Assembly: GCA_949289565.1 (NCBI GenBank)
Contig: CASEOO010000016.1
Location: forward strand, 1-64,000
DNA length: 64,000 nucleotides
Direction: 5' to 3'
Origin: an uncultured Bacteroidales bacterium
GTDB lineage: Bacteria > Bacteroidota > Bacteroidia > Bacteroidales > UBA932
Part shown: positions 44,431-54,206 of the stretch, in pieces
Position numbering within the stretch: position 1 is the stretch's first letter
Layout of the letters: each line of letters begins with the position of its first letter
Program-made: the position numbers and the translations under genes
The notes under the pieces: model-generated
The model's database searches: none
What the model saw: the letters and a program-made list of their open reading frames with translations, nothing else
What the model was told of the DNA's origin: nothing

Positions 44431-46248
44431 TTAATTTTCGGACAGGACATTGATAACAATGGTTTTGACCATAGCCTTGAGCTCATCCAGAAATGCAGAG
44501 GCCTGATACGTCCCCGCCTCAATCATGCGAAGTTTTTTCTCCCACAGTCCTGTAAGTTCAGCGCTTTTCAGGAGTTCTTCATGGATAGTGGCCACCAGTT
44601 CCTTTCCGGTCTGAGTCGGATACAGGCTTTTACGCTCTTTCCTGATATAGTTTCTTTTATAAAGAGTCTCGATAATGGCCGCCCTGGTTGAAGGCCGGCC
44701 TATGCCGTTCTCTTTCAAAGCATCACGCAGTTCCTCATTCTCCACAGACTTGCCGGCAGTCTCCATGGCGCGCAGAAGGGTGGCCTCTGTAAATGGCTTC
44801 GGAGGCGTGGTCCATGTCTCCTTCAGGAACGGGTTGTGCGGCCCGCACTCCCCCGCCTTGAATTCAGGCAAGACTGTATTGGCGTCCTCTTTGGAATCCA
44901 CGGCGTCATTGTCCGGCGTCTGCCGGACATCCTGAATATCTCCCGTATTGGCCTGGCTCTGGCCGGAAACGAAAATGACCCTCCATCCCGGCTTGACAAT
45001 CCTCTTGCCAGTGGTCTTGAATTCGATTCCTGCGGCTTTTCCCAAGACAGTCGTGGTGGAGATCTCGCAATCAGGATAAAATGCGGCTATAAATCTTCTG
45101 GCCACCAGGTCAAAGACTTTCTTTTCATCCGGCGTCAATGACAGCGACGGCATTCCCGTAGGAATAATAGCATGATGGTCAGTGACTTTCGAATTGTCAA
45201 AAACCTTCTTGCTTTTCGGCAGCTTCCGGCCCGCAAGCGAAGATGTATATGCTTCATACCCTGTCAGGCCTTGAAGTATCTTGGGCACTTTCGGATAAAT
45301 GTCATCACTCAGGAAAGTGGTGTCGACCCTCGGGTAAGTCGTGATTTTCTTCTCGTACAGCGACTGGATGAGCTTCAGTGTCTCATCTGCGCTGAAGCCG
45401 TATTTCTTGTTGCATTCCACCTGCAGAGATGTCAGGTCGAAAAGGCGGGGAGGAGCTTCTTTCCCTTTCTTTTCAGCTACATCTGTAACTGTAAAATCCG
45501 TTCCGGATACCTCAGACAGAAACTTTTCACCGGCTTCCTTGTCATCAAACTTGCCTTTCGAAGCTGTGAATGTGACATCCCTGTAGACCGTCTTGAGCTC
45601 CCAGTAAGGTGCCGGCACAAAATGGTCTATTTCTTCCTGGCGGTTCACTATCATGGCCAGTGTGGGAGTCTGGACCCGGCCGATGGAAAGAACCTGCCTG
45701 TTCTGTGCATACCTCAGAGTATAAAGCCGCGTGGCATTGATACCGAGAACCCAGTCTCCTATGGCTCTGGCGAGACCGGCTTCGTACAGAAGCTTGAAAT
45801 CTGACTCGGGCTTCAGGTGCTGGAAGCCTTCCCTGATGGACTCCTCGGTCAAAGAAGATATCCAAAGCCTCTTGACCGGGCATTTAGCCCCAGCCTTGAG
45901 CATCACCCAGCGCTGGATAAGCTCCCCTTCCTGGCCCGCATCTCCGCAATTTATAATCTCGTCGGCATTCTGCATCAATGTCTTGATAACAGAAAACTGC
46001 TGGCTGTATACATCGTTGTCAATCAGCTTGATGCCAAACCGCGGCGGAATCATGGGCAGGGTGGAAAGCATCCACGGCTTCCATTGCGGGCTGTAATCGT
46101 GAGGTTCTTTCAGGGTGCACAGATGTCCGAAAGTCCAGGTAACTTGATAACCGTTCCCCTCAAGGTACCCCTGCCTCTTCGCAGTTGCCCCCAGCACCCC
46201 GGCTATTTCTTTCGCCACACTCGGCTTCTCCGCTATACAGACAATCAT
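44431..46248 (-). CDS. topB: DNA topoisomerase III (type IA)
   Basis: A 605-residue type IA topoisomerase: TOPRIM domain (IVCIAEKPSVAKEIAGVLGA, NCGDAGQEGELIQRW with the metal-binding DxxxxE), and the active-site tyrosine region KKITTYPRVDTTFLSDD. C-terminal to it come RPSTRAAIIETLYKRNYI and KELVATIHEE. It decatenates single-stranded DNA in recombination and replication. No C-terminal zinc fingers are present. The ATG at 46248 is used; the frame extends upstream but the family starts at MIVCIAEKPSVA. Confidence 0.93.
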   Translation of the reverse strand: MIVCIAEKPSVAKEIAGVLGATAKRQGYLEGNGYQVTWTFGHLCTLKEPHDYSPQWKPWMLSTLPMIPPRFGIKLIDNDVYSQQFSVIKTLMQNADEIINCGDAGQEGELIQRWVMLKAGAKCPVKRLWISSLTEESIREGFQHLKPESDFKLLYEAGLARAIGDWVLGINATRLYTLRYAQNRQVLSIGRVQTPTLAMIVNRQEEIDHFVPAPYWELKTVYRDVTFTASKGKFDDKEAGEKFLSEVSGTDFTVTDVAEKKGKEAPPRLFDLTSLQVECNKKYGFSADETLKLIQSLYEKKITTYPRVDTTFLSDDIYPKVPKILQGLTGYEAYTSSLAGRKLPKSKKVFDNSKVTDHHAIIPTGMPSLSLTPDEKKVFDLVARRFIAAFYPDCEISTTTVLGKAAGIEFKTTGKRIVKPGWRVIFVSGQSQANTGDIQDVRQTPDNDAVDSKEDANTVLPEFKAGECGPHNPFLKETWTTPPKPFTEATLLRAMETAGKSVENEELRDALKENGIGRPSTRAAIIETLYKRNYIRKERKSLYPTQTGKELVATIHEELLKSAELTGLWEKKLRMIEAGTYQASAFLDELKAMVKTIVINVLSEN

Positions 46249-46384
46249 ATCCTGTTGTTTCTTAATCCCCTGCCACGTGGCGCTCGTGCCTCGCAATGCC
46301 TGCGGGCCTTTCATGTTCTATATGGAAAAGGGGGTGGCAAAATTAATTCAATTTTGAAAATGGCCAAGCAAGATTCCTGAAAAT

Positions 46385-46393
46385 TTATCCACA
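46385..46393 (+). promoter_or_regulatory. Perfect DnaA box
   Basis: TTATCCACA, identical to the E. coli consensus DnaA box, alone in the topB / TlpA-like lipoprotein spacer. It lies about 57 bases before that lipoprotein's -7 box (TAAATTTG, 46450-46457). Confidence 0.4.
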
Positions 46394-46484
46394 CATGAAA
46401 AATATTGAAAATATTTCCAGATTTTGTGTTGATTCAAGCGAAATTTCCATAAATTTGAGAGATTGACAATTTTCAACAGGATAT

Positions 46485-47603
46485 ATGAAAAAATTTATGA
46501 AACCTGCCGCATCCGCGGCAATAGCAGTCTGCGGACTGATGGCCGTGTGCAGCTGCGGCCGTGAAGCCAGAATAGCGGGAACACTTGACACCGAAGGCCA
46601 AGATTCGCTGGAAGTGTATATCTATGACGCTGTGACCAATGACTTGGCGTTGAAAGACACTATAGTGGCCGTAAACGGAGCGGCGGACATTGACATACGG
46701 AGAGACGACGACAGAATGATGTTCGTTTATATCGTCCCGATGCATCAAGTGACTGCGCCTTCTCCTGTATTCCTTCTCCCGGGCGACAGAATACGGGTAT
46801 CCGGAAAGGCCGACTCCCCTGAATTCAGAGGTTCGGAAATTTATGACGGCCTGGCCGCGTTTGAAGAGCTGCAGGCACTCAACGCCCGCATGGACACTCT
46901 TTTCAAAAAAGCTGAAAAATTAGCTGAAAACGACATCATCGGCCAGCAGTCTGTAAATGCTGAATACAGCAGCCTGTCTGCCCAGATGGACAGCATCTGC
47001 GCACAATATGTCAAGGACAATCCAGACAATCTGACTTCAGGATACCTGACTGCCTTCATGACGCCTTCAACTGGTCTCGAATCATACAATCTGCTCAGTT
47101 CCACAGTGAAGGAAAGCGCCATGGGAGAGTTTCTGGACATGATAGCAGGGAGGTTGACTGACATAGTCGCCAGAGAAAGGAACAAAGAGAACATCCAGGC
47201 CGGGAAGCCTGCGCCTGACTTTCAGCTCAAAGGCCTGGACGGGAAAAAATACACCCTGGAATCATTCCGGGGAAAATATGCACTGCTCGATTTCTGGGGA
47301 GAATGGTGCTACTGGTGCATGAAAGGCATGCCCGATATGAAAAAATATTATGAGAAGTATCACAGCCAGATAGAATTTGTAGGCATAAACTGCCGCGACA
47401 GCGAAGAAACCTGGAGAAAGACTGTAGAAGAAGAAGGCCTGGCCTGGACAAACCTGTACAACGGAGACGAAACCGGCATTCTGAATGAATATGCAGTGGA
47501 AGGCTTCCCTACCAAAGTGCTGATCGACCCAGAAGGAAAAATAGTCCAAGTATTTGTAGGAGAAAGCGAAGAACTTTACACAGCGCTGGACGAGCTGTTC
47601 TAA
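46485..47603 (+). CDS. TlpA-like thioredoxin-fold lipoprotein (DUF4369-type N-terminus)
   Basis: A 372-residue periplasmic lipoprotein: the signal peptide ends VCSC (lipobox cysteine near residue 23), then a beta-rich N-terminal domain like DUF4369, a helical middle, and a C-terminal TlpA/ResA thioredoxin fold (GKPAPDFQLKGLDGKKYTL; active site WCYWC, C275 and C278; cis-Pro in EGFPTKVLIDP). It would reduce or isomerise disulfides of envelope proteins. The -7 box TAAATTTG at 46450-46457 is its likely promoter. Confidence 0.9.
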   Translation: MKKFMKPAASAAIAVCGLMAVCSCGREARIAGTLDTEGQDSLEVYIYDAVTNDLALKDTIVAVNGAADIDIRRDDDRMMFVYIVPMHQVTAPSPVFLLPGDRIRVSGKADSPEFRGSEIYDGLAAFEELQALNARMDTLFKKAEKLAENDIIGQQSVNAEYSSLSAQMDSICAQYVKDNPDNLTSGYLTAFMTPSTGLESYNLLSSTVKESAMGEFLDMIAGRLTDIVARERNKENIQAGKPAPDFQLKGLDGKKYTLESFRGKYALLDFWGEWCYWCMKGMPDMKKYYEKYHSQIEFVGINCRDSEETWRKTVEEEGLAWTNLYNGDETGILNEYAVEGFPTKVLIDPEGKIVQVFVGESEELYTALDELF

Positions 47604-47640
47604 GCCCCGGTGCTCTGCCAGGGCGGGGCACCTTCCTTTT
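47604..47640 (+). terminator. Intrinsic terminator with two alternative stems
   Basis: Immediately after the stop codon, GCCCC (47604-47608) can pair with GGGGC (47625-47629), or GGTGC (47609-47613) with GCACC (47628-47632); a C/T-rich tract ending in seven T follows. The two stems are mutually exclusive. A similar hairpin-pyrimidine unit recurs about 70 bases downstream. Confidence 0.5.
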
Positions 47641-47742
47641 TTATATTAATAGACACAAACTGGCGACAGCCTGCACGATGAATCCCTTCCGAAGGCGGGT
47701 CACTTTCCTTTTATCAATAAACAGACGCAAAACTTTTCGATA

Positions 47743-48879
47743 ATGGAGTCCAGAAACAGCAAGGGGCTGAACAAGGAGCTGATATGGGAGTATGCCCTGC
47801 TGCTCCTGATTTTTGCACTCGGGTTCATACTTTTCAGACAGGCTCAGCCATACATCAGCGGAGTTCTGGGAGCTATGACTCTGTATATACTGCTTCGCAA
47901 ACCATGCTTCAGGTTGACTGAAAAGACCGGGAAACCTGCGCTTGCAGCCAGCATTATCCTGATATGCACCATACTTTTCATAGTCGTCCCTCTGTCTCTG
48001 CTATGCTGGTTCATCATATCCAAGCTGCAGCAGGTAAACTGGAACACAAACGACATACTGGCTCCGGCAATGCAGACGATAGACATCGTCAAAGAAAAGT
48101 TCGGCATAGATCTCATATCTGAAAAAACCATCACCTTTCTCGCAGGAAAAGTGACGGCGCTCGGACAGTCCATCATAAACGGCATAGGCGATTTCTTCAT
48201 AAATATCGCGGCGGCGCTGATAGTGCTTTTCTTTCTGCTGACCGGGGGAAAAAAGATGGAAGACTATCTCTCGTCTCTCATCCCGATGAAAAACATAAAC
48301 AAGAAAGAGACTATCGAAAAGATAAACGTGATGGTGAAATCCAATGCGATAGGCATTCCTATGCTGGCACTCATCCAGGGACTGATAGCCTGGGTGGGAT
48401 ACATGCTTTTCGGAGTGCCCAACTCTTTTCTGGCGGCCTTCCTCACCGGCCTCTGCTCGATAGTGCCTATCGTAGGGACCACAGTGGTGTGGGTGCCTAT
48501 GGCAGTCTACTTCGCCGTTCTGGGCCTGTGGGGGAAAGCCATCGGGCTGCTGGTTTTCGGGACCATCTGCATCTCCCAGAGCGACAATCTGTTCCGTTTT
48601 ATTCTACAAAAGAAGCTGGCGGACACACACCCGCTTATCACTATATCTGGAGTGCTTATAGGGCTTCCTATGTTCGGCTTCATCGGCATCATCTTCGGAC
48701 CTCTTCTGATATCGCTGTTCCTGCTTTTTCTCGACATGTTCCGTAAAGAATACTTGTCTGATGAAAAGGAGGAAAGCGCCGTGCCTGCTTTGACTGAAAT
48801 CACCGGTTCTGCACGGCAGAAAGGTGCAGATGCAGAGAAAGAAAAACCCGGGAAAGAGCCCCAGGACAGAGAACAATGA
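47743..48879 (+). CDS. AI-2E family (PerM/YdiK-like) permease
   Basis: A 378-residue membrane protein with about eight hydrophobic segments in the AI-2E_transport arrangement (an N-terminal pair, a long soluble part at ~95-200, then the conserved C-terminal group with GLCSIVPIVGTTVVWVP and GFIGIIFGPLLI). Family members export small molecules or Na+; the AI-2 role is not general. The charged cytoplasmic tail (~330-378) is E/K-rich. Its TGA overlaps the following gene's ATG. Confidence 0.88.
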   Translation: MESRNSKGLNKELIWEYALLLLIFALGFILFRQAQPYISGVLGAMTLYILLRKPCFRLTEKTGKPALAASIILICTILFIVVPLSLLCWFIISKLQQVNWNTNDILAPAMQTIDIVKEKFGIDLISEKTITFLAGKVTALGQSIINGIGDFFINIAAALIVLFFLLTGGKKMEDYLSSLIPMKNINKKETIEKINVMVKSNAIGIPMLALIQGLIAWVGYMLFGVPNSFLAAFLTGLCSIVPIVGTTVVWVPMAVYFAVLGLWGKAIGLLVFGTICISQSDNLFRFILQKKLADTHPLITISGVLIGLPMFGFIGIIFGPLLISLFLLFLDMFRKEYLSDEKEESAVPALTEITGSARQKGADAEKEKPGKEPQDREQ

Positions 48880-49508
48880 TGGAGAGAACCAGCCGCATGC
48901 CTGCAGAACGCCATCCGCTTGAGCCTTTTCTGCCAGATGGAGCGAAGATTCTTATGCTCGGAAGCTTCCCTCCCAAGCGGGAAAGATGGTCCATGGACTT
49001 TTTCTACCCGAATTTCAACAATGACATGTGGAGAATCTTCGGTCTGGTTTTCTTCACCGACAAATCTCATTTCATCACATCTGACGGAAGACATTTCGAC
49101 AAAGAAAAAGTCATGGATTTCTGCGCGGGGAAAGGCATAGCCTTGTATGACACGGCTTGTGAAGTCATACGGCTGAAAGACAACGCCTCGGACAAGTTTC
49201 TCGAAATAGTTTCCCCGACAGATATCGCCGCCCTGCTGTCAGGAATTCCTTCCTGCAGGGCAATAGTGACGACAGGACAGAAAGCGGCAGAAACTGCCGC
49301 TTCAGCATTGGGATGCCAGGTGCCTGACACAGGGTCTTTTGAAAAGATTGCAGAATCCTGCCTGTCCGGAATGTCTGGGAACATGAAAAAAGACGGAAGT
49401 CCGCAGAGGCTGTGGAGACTTCCGTCCTCGTCTCGCGCCTATCCCCTGCCTCTCGAAAAGAAGGCTGAAGTTTACCGCAGAATGTTCGAAGCGGAAGGGC
49501 TCATTTAG
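48876..49508 (+). CDS. Uracil-DNA-glycosylase-fold protein (MUG/UDG superfamily)
   Basis: A 210-residue protein with the fold's first motif ILMLGSFPPKRERWSMDFFYPN (G-x-x-P-like active-site loop plus the aromatic pocket FYPNFNNDMWRI) and a second motif near the C-terminus (RLWRLPSSSRAYP; SxxxA pattern). It would excise uracil or mismatched bases, but residue choice differs from classical UDG, so the lesion is uncertain. It overlaps the permease by four bases (ATGA) and converges with lpdA with 4 bases of overlap. Confidence 0.82.
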   Translation: MMERTSRMPAERHPLEPFLPDGAKILMLGSFPPKRERWSMDFFYPNFNNDMWRIFGLVFFTDKSHFITSDGRHFDKEKVMDFCAGKGIALYDTACEVIRLKDNASDKFLEIVSPTDIAALLSGIPSCRAIVTTGQKAAETAASALGCQVPDTGSFEKIAESCLSGMSGNMKKDGSPQRLWRLPSSSRAYPLPLEKKAEVYRRMFEAEGLI

Positions 49509-50908
49509 CTCCGGGACTCAGCGGCGGACACGAGCACTTCACCCAAAGCAGGATGAATATGCACAGCGCCTCGCAAGTCGTCCAGCGAAGCTCCCGCAGA
49601 CATCAGAGACGAGACCTCCTGAACCAGATCTGCGGCATGAGGCCCAAGTATATGGCAGCCAAGCAGCCTCCCTTCCGGAGAAGCCAAAATCTTGCACATG
49701 CCCTCTGTCTCTCCCATGCAGACTGCTTTTCCATTCGCCCTGAAGAAAGATTTGTGCACCCTGCATTCAATTCCTTGAGACTTGCAGTCTTCTTCAGTAT
49801 ATCCCGTGGCCGCGGTTTCAGGCATAGTAAAAACTGCTGACGGCATCACTGACAGGTCTATCTCTGATCTGCGGCAGTGCTCATCCGCGAGATTTTCCAG
49901 TGCCCGGCAGGAAGATCCGGCCAGGATGGCTTCTATAGCTTTCTTGCCCTGGAAAGTGGCGGCATGGGCCAGCATGTGATGTCCGTTCACATCACCTATG
50001 GCAAATATATGAGGCACATTGGTCCTCATGTTTTGATCCACTGCGACCGCTCCCCTCTCCGTTCTGACACCGGCAGCCTCTATATTCAGCATGGAAACAT
50101 CAGGCTTGCGTCCCGCGGCCATAAGCACATAATCTGCCGCGCAGCTCTCTTCCTTTTCTTTTCTTTCCCAGTTGACTTTCAGGGCTCTGCGGCCTTCTCC
50201 GGAGACTGTCTCTTCGATAGATGAGACTCTGGACTGCAAACTGAAAACTACACCTTTTTTCGACAGGCTCTGCCTGAGCCTTTTGGCTATATCTTGGTCA
50301 AATCGAGGCAGGATCTCGCGGCAGAATTCCACGACCGTCACCTCAGATCCAAAGCTGCGGAAGATCGAAGCGAATTCAAGCCCGATTACTCCCCCGCCGA
50401 TGATGCACAGCCTGCCAGGTATATTCTCCAGCTCAAGCAATGCTGTGGAATCGAGCACTCCATCCAAATTCTTTCCCGGAATATCGAGGACTGCAGGCAC
50501 GGACCCTGTGGCTATGATGATCCAGTCTGCAGCATAGTCCGTCCCGGACACAGACACTGTCCTGGAATCCCTGAAAGATGCCACGCCTTTCACAAGCCGG
50601 ACTCCGGCGCTGTCCAGCATAGCCTCCATGCCGGATCTCAGGCTGTGGACTATCTCGTCTTTTCTCCGCTTCACCTGGGAGAAATCCAGAGAAGGCTCTT
50701 CAGCGGATATTCCGAAAAAGCCTGCACGGCGGATTTCCTCCAGGATCTCCGCAGTGCGGCAATATGACTTGGTCGGGATACATCCGGCATTGAGGCAAGT
50801 GCCTCCAATGAGCCCGGACTCTGCTAAAATCACGTCAAACCCATGTTTGCGAGCCTCCAGGGCGGCCTCGCAGCCGCCTGGCCCGGCGCCTATTATAATT
50901 ATTGTCAT
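49505..50908 (-). CDS. lpdA: Dihydrolipoyl dehydrogenase (glycine cleavage L-protein)
   Basis: A 467-residue FAD/NAD disulfide oxidoreductase: FAD loop IIIGAGPGGCEAAL, redox disulfide GGTCLNAGCIP (C38, C43), NAD-binding GGGVIGLEFASIFRSFG, FAIGDVNG and C-terminal HIHPALGE with the catalytic His-Glu dyad. It reoxidises the dihydrolipoyl arm of GcvH. Last gene of the glycine cleavage operon, 21 bases after gcvPB; it may also serve 2-oxoacid dehydrogenases if present elsewhere. Confidence 0.96.
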   Translation of the reverse strand: MTIIIIGAGPGGCEAALEARKHGFDVILAESGLIGGTCLNAGCIPTKSYCRTAEILEEIRRAGFFGISAEEPSLDFSQVKRRKDEIVHSLRSGMEAMLDSAGVRLVKGVASFRDSRTVSVSGTDYAADWIIIATGSVPAVLDIPGKNLDGVLDSTALLELENIPGRLCIIGGGVIGLEFASIFRSFGSEVTVVEFCREILPRFDQDIAKRLRQSLSKKGVVFSLQSRVSSIEETVSGEGRRALKVNWERKEKEESCAADYVLMAAGRKPDVSMLNIEAAGVRTERGAVAVDQNMRTNVPHIFAIGDVNGHHMLAHAATFQGKKAIEAILAGSSCRALENLADEHCRRSEIDLSVMPSAVFTMPETAATGYTEEDCKSQGIECRVHKSFFRANGKAVCMGETEGMCKILASPEGRLLGCHILGPHAADLVQEVSSLMSAGASLDDLRGAVHIHPALGEVLVSAAESRS

Positions 50909-50929
50909 AAAAACAGAGTGTCGGAAGCA

Positions 50930-52390
50930 TTAAAATTTAAGTTTTGGATGCGTAGCCGCGCATGTCTCGTCCGGCCGGCGCACAGGAGTATTGTGCGGAG
51001 CACTCCTAAGAAGTTCTGGCTCGGACTCAGCTTCGGCTGCGATTGTCCTCATTGCCTCGATGAAGGCATCCAGAGTCTCCTTTGACTCGGTCTCGCATGG
51101 CTCTATCATGATAGACTGATGGAAAAGGAGGGGAAAATATATGGTAGGTGCGTGAAAGCCAAGGTCCAGAAGGCGTTTGGCCACATCCAGCGTGGTTACT
51201 TCCCGATCCTGGTCGCCGGCATTGGCCTTTACGAGGCCATCGAAAACAAATTCATGCTTGCATAAGCCAGGGACTGGAAGCTTGTACAGGTCTTTCAGCG
51301 ATTCCTTCACATAATTCGCTGCCAGAACAGAATATGGCCCGATTTTACGGACATTTTCTTTTCCGATGGAAAGGATATATGTGTATGCTTTCATAAGCAC
51401 GCCGAAGTTCCCCATGAATCCGGAAATGCGGCCTGCGCCCTGCGGCTGGTCCACAATCTCATATTTGCCGGTAATCTCTGACTTTCGGACCACCGGAGAC
51501 GGCAGCAGATGCTTCAGATATTCAGCTGTGCCTACAGGGCCTGAGCCAGGTCCGCCGCCTCCATGCGGAGTGGAAAATGTTTTGTGCAGATTCAAATGCA
51601 TGATATCGAACCCCATGTCGCCCGGACGTACTTTTCCCAGGAGGGCATTCATATTTGCCCCGTCGTAGTACAGCAGCCCGCCTGCCGCATGCACCGAGTC
51701 TTCTATTTCGTGAATTTCCGTCTCGAAAAGTCCGAGTGTGTTCGGATTTGTCATCATAATGCCGGCCACAGTATCATCCAGAAGCGGTTTCAGATCTTCT
51801 GTATCTATGATGCCCTGCGGCGTGGACTTCACTTGCACCACCTGAAGCCCGCAGACTGCGGCGCTGGCTGGATTCGTCCCGTGCGCACTGTCCGGAACTA
51901 TGATTTTCGTGCGCTTGAGGTCTCCACGTGAAATATGGTATGAACGCATGATCATAAGGCCTGTCAATTCCCCATGCGCTCCGGCAAATGGATTCAGGGT
52001 GAAAGCTGACATCCCGGTCAGAGAACAGAGCCAGTCCGAGAGTTCTCCGTAAATCTGAAGCGCTCCCTGGACTGTGTCATCCGGCTGCAGGGGGTGCAGC
52101 TCTGAAAAGCCGGGATATGAGGCCATCTCCTCGTTAATTTTGGGGTTGTATTTCATAGTGCAGCTGCCCAGCGGATAGAAGCCGGTATCCACCCCGAAAT
52201 TCATGTTCGAGAGATTCACATAATGGCGCACGGCATCTGGTTCGCTCACCTGGGGAAGCTCTGCTGGAGTTCCTCGTCTCAAGCCGTCAGGGATGCTGTC
52301 TGCATTGTATGCCCAGCTTGATTCAGGAAGGGAGAAACCTGTGCGGCCCTTCTTCGAAAGTTCAAATATGAGTCTGTCGTAATATTTCAT
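50930..52390 (-). CDS. gcvPB: Glycine dehydrogenase (decarboxylating) subunit 2
   Basis: A 486-residue C-terminal half of the P-protein. The PLP lysine is in HLNLHKTFSTPHGGGGPG (~residue 267); LGSCTMKYNP and SAHGTNPASAA are family motifs. It binds glycine through PLP and, with subunit 1, releases CO2 while passing aminomethyl to GcvH. Starts 2 bases after the gcvPA stop, so the two halves remain in fused-protein order. Confidence 0.97.
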   Translation of the reverse strand: MKYYDRLIFELSKKGRTGFSLPESSWAYNADSIPDGLRRGTPAELPQVSEPDAVRHYVNLSNMNFGVDTGFYPLGSCTMKYNPKINEEMASYPGFSELHPLQPDDTVQGALQIYGELSDWLCSLTGMSAFTLNPFAGAHGELTGLMIMRSYHISRGDLKRTKIIVPDSAHGTNPASAAVCGLQVVQVKSTPQGIIDTEDLKPLLDDTVAGIMMTNPNTLGLFETEIHEIEDSVHAAGGLLYYDGANMNALLGKVRPGDMGFDIMHLNLHKTFSTPHGGGGPGSGPVGTAEYLKHLLPSPVVRKSEITGKYEIVDQPQGAGRISGFMGNFGVLMKAYTYILSIGKENVRKIGPYSVLAANYVKESLKDLYKLPVPGLCKHEFVFDGLVKANAGDQDREVTTLDVAKRLLDLGFHAPTIYFPLLFHQSIMIEPCETESKETLDAFIEAMRTIAAEAESEPELLRSAPHNTPVRRPDETCAATHPKLKF

Positions 52391-52392
52391 GG

Positions 52393-53763
52393 CTAAATAG
52401 AATTCAAATTCTCGTTCACTATGTCACGGCAGCGGTCGATGTGGCAGCGTACCGCCGCATTCACGACCTTGTCTATTTCTTTTTTTGTCCTTTTTTCTGT
52501 CACACAGAAAGACACCAGGCCGTCACCGCATGGAAGGGCGCCGAAAATTCCCGCCTCGAGAAGCGACTTCTGAAGCTGCTCCACAGGAAGTTTGGACTTG
52601 AGGGTGAATTCCTTCAGGAAAGGTTTGCTGAAAGCCTCGCTGAAAAGGCCTGTGCCCAGGAGTTCGTCATGCAGATAATGTGCACCTCCATATGACAAGT
52701 CATTCACACGCTTCATTCCTTCCGGACCCATAAGCGACAGATATACAGTCACATATAGAGCCATCAGCGACTGATTTGAACAGATGTTGCTGGTAGCTTT
52801 TTCCCTGCGGATATGCTGCTCCCGAGCCTGCAATGTAAGCACGTAGCATCTCTTGCCGTCAGCATCGACGGTCTCGCCGACAATCCTTCCGGGAAGCTTG
52901 CGCACGAATTCCTGCCTGCAGCACAGAAAACCGAGATATGGTCCTCCGAAATTCAAAGGTATGCCCAGAGGCTGCGCATCTCCGCAAGCGATATCTGCTC
53001 CCCATTCGCCTGGAGTCTTGATGACAGCCAATGCGGAAGGGTCGGAATACACTATGAGCATGGCCTTGACGGAATGTGCCGCATCGGCATACCCTGTCAA
53101 ATCCTCTATGATTCCGTATCTGTTTATGCCAGGCACCAGCACGCCAGCCACATCCCCTGTCTGAAGCTCTGCCTGGAAGGCCTCCAGATCAGATATCCCG
53201 TCTTTATGAGGAATTTCTGTCACTTCTATGCCATGGAAACCGCAGTACGTCTTCACGACTTGAAGGACATGAGGCAGCAAGGTGCCAGACAGCAGGACAC
53301 GGTTTTTCTTTTTCGTGCAATGGACAGCCATGATAACGGCCTCGGCGGCCGATGTCGGACCGTCGTACATGGATGCATTGGCGCAGTCCATGCACGTCAG
53401 CCTCGCCATCATGCTCTGGAACTCAAAAATATATCTCAACGTCCCTTGCGACACCTCCGCCTGATATGGTGTATATGAAGTCAAAAACTCGGAACGGGAT
53501 ATAATCTCAGGAATGACGGACGGGGAATAATGGTCGTATGCGCCCCCTCCGCAAAAGATGCTCAGGCGGACATTCTTTCCGGACAGCTCGGCAAAACGTC
53601 TTCTGACCTCCATCTCTGACATGGAGTCAGGGATGTCAAAATCACCTCTGAAAAGCACATCCTCCGGGACATCCGAATAAAGGCTGTCCAGAGAATCCAG
53701 TCCGGCCTTCCTGAGCATAGCCTTGACATCCTCCTCTGTATGAGGAAAATATGCAAATCCCAT
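52393..53763 (-). CDS. gcvPA: Glycine dehydrogenase (decarboxylating) subunit 1
   Basis: A 456-residue N-terminal half of the P-protein: FAYFPHTEEDVKAML at the start, GGGAYDHYSPSVI, YTPYQAEVSQG, and CANASMYDGPTSAAEA follow the family order. It forms the (alpha-beta)2 enzyme with gcvPB. Lies 2 bases after gcvH, whose stop it abuts. Many Bacteroides instead have one fused gcvP. Confidence 0.97.
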   Translation of the reverse strand: MGFAYFPHTEEDVKAMLRKAGLDSLDSLYSDVPEDVLFRGDFDIPDSMSEMEVRRRFAELSGKNVRLSIFCGGGAYDHYSPSVIPEIISRSEFLTSYTPYQAEVSQGTLRYIFEFQSMMARLTCMDCANASMYDGPTSAAEAVIMAVHCTKKKNRVLLSGTLLPHVLQVVKTYCGFHGIEVTEIPHKDGISDLEAFQAELQTGDVAGVLVPGINRYGIIEDLTGYADAAHSVKAMLIVYSDPSALAVIKTPGEWGADIACGDAQPLGIPLNFGGPYLGFLCCRQEFVRKLPGRIVGETVDADGKRCYVLTLQAREQHIRREKATSNICSNQSLMALYVTVYLSLMGPEGMKRVNDLSYGGAHYLHDELLGTGLFSEAFSKPFLKEFTLKSKLPVEQLQKSLLEAGIFGALPCGDGLVSFCVTEKRTKKEIDKVVNAAVRCHIDRCRDIVNENLNSI

Positions 53764-53765
53764 AG

Positions 53766-54152
53766 CTAAGCCTGTTTGTCAAGGAATTCCTTATACGCCA
53801 CGGCATCCATAAGAGATTCTGTCTCAGAGAGGTCGCTCATCTTCACCCTGATAATCCATGCACCATATGCATCCTGGTTCAAGAGGCCAGGCTCGCTATC
53901 CAGAGCTTCGTTTTTTTCCACGACTGTACCTGAAACCGGGGCATAGAGGTCGCTTGCCGCCTTGACACTCTCCACTGCCCCGAACTCTTCATCTTTCACC
54001 ACTTCGTCATCCTCTTCAGGCATATCGACATAGACTATGCTTCCCATGGATTTCTGTGCAAAATCCGAAATGCCTATGGTGGCTATAAGGCCGTCCACCT
54101 TCACCCATTCATGTGATTCACTGTACAGCAAACCTTCTGCTATCTTGCTCAT
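53766..54152 (-). CDS. gcvH: Glycine cleavage system H protein
   Basis: A 128-residue lipoyl carrier. The lipoylation lysine is K64 in ESVKAASDLYAPVSG, flanked by the expected SHEWVKVDG and GAVES motifs. It shuttles the aminomethyl group between P-, T- and L-proteins. LplA, encoded at the head of the cluster, is the likely enzyme that lipoylates it. Confidence 0.97.
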   Translation of the reverse strand: MSKIAEGLLYSESHEWVKVDGLIATIGISDFAQKSMGSIVYVDMPEEDDEVVKDEEFGAVESVKAASDLYAPVSGTVVEKNEALDSEPGLLNQDAYGAWIIRVKMSDLSETESLMDAVAYKEFLDKQA

Positions 54153-54206
54153 TGCGATTATATTTAATTGGTTATTGTTTCAAAGTAAGCTTCAATGATT
54201 TCTTAA

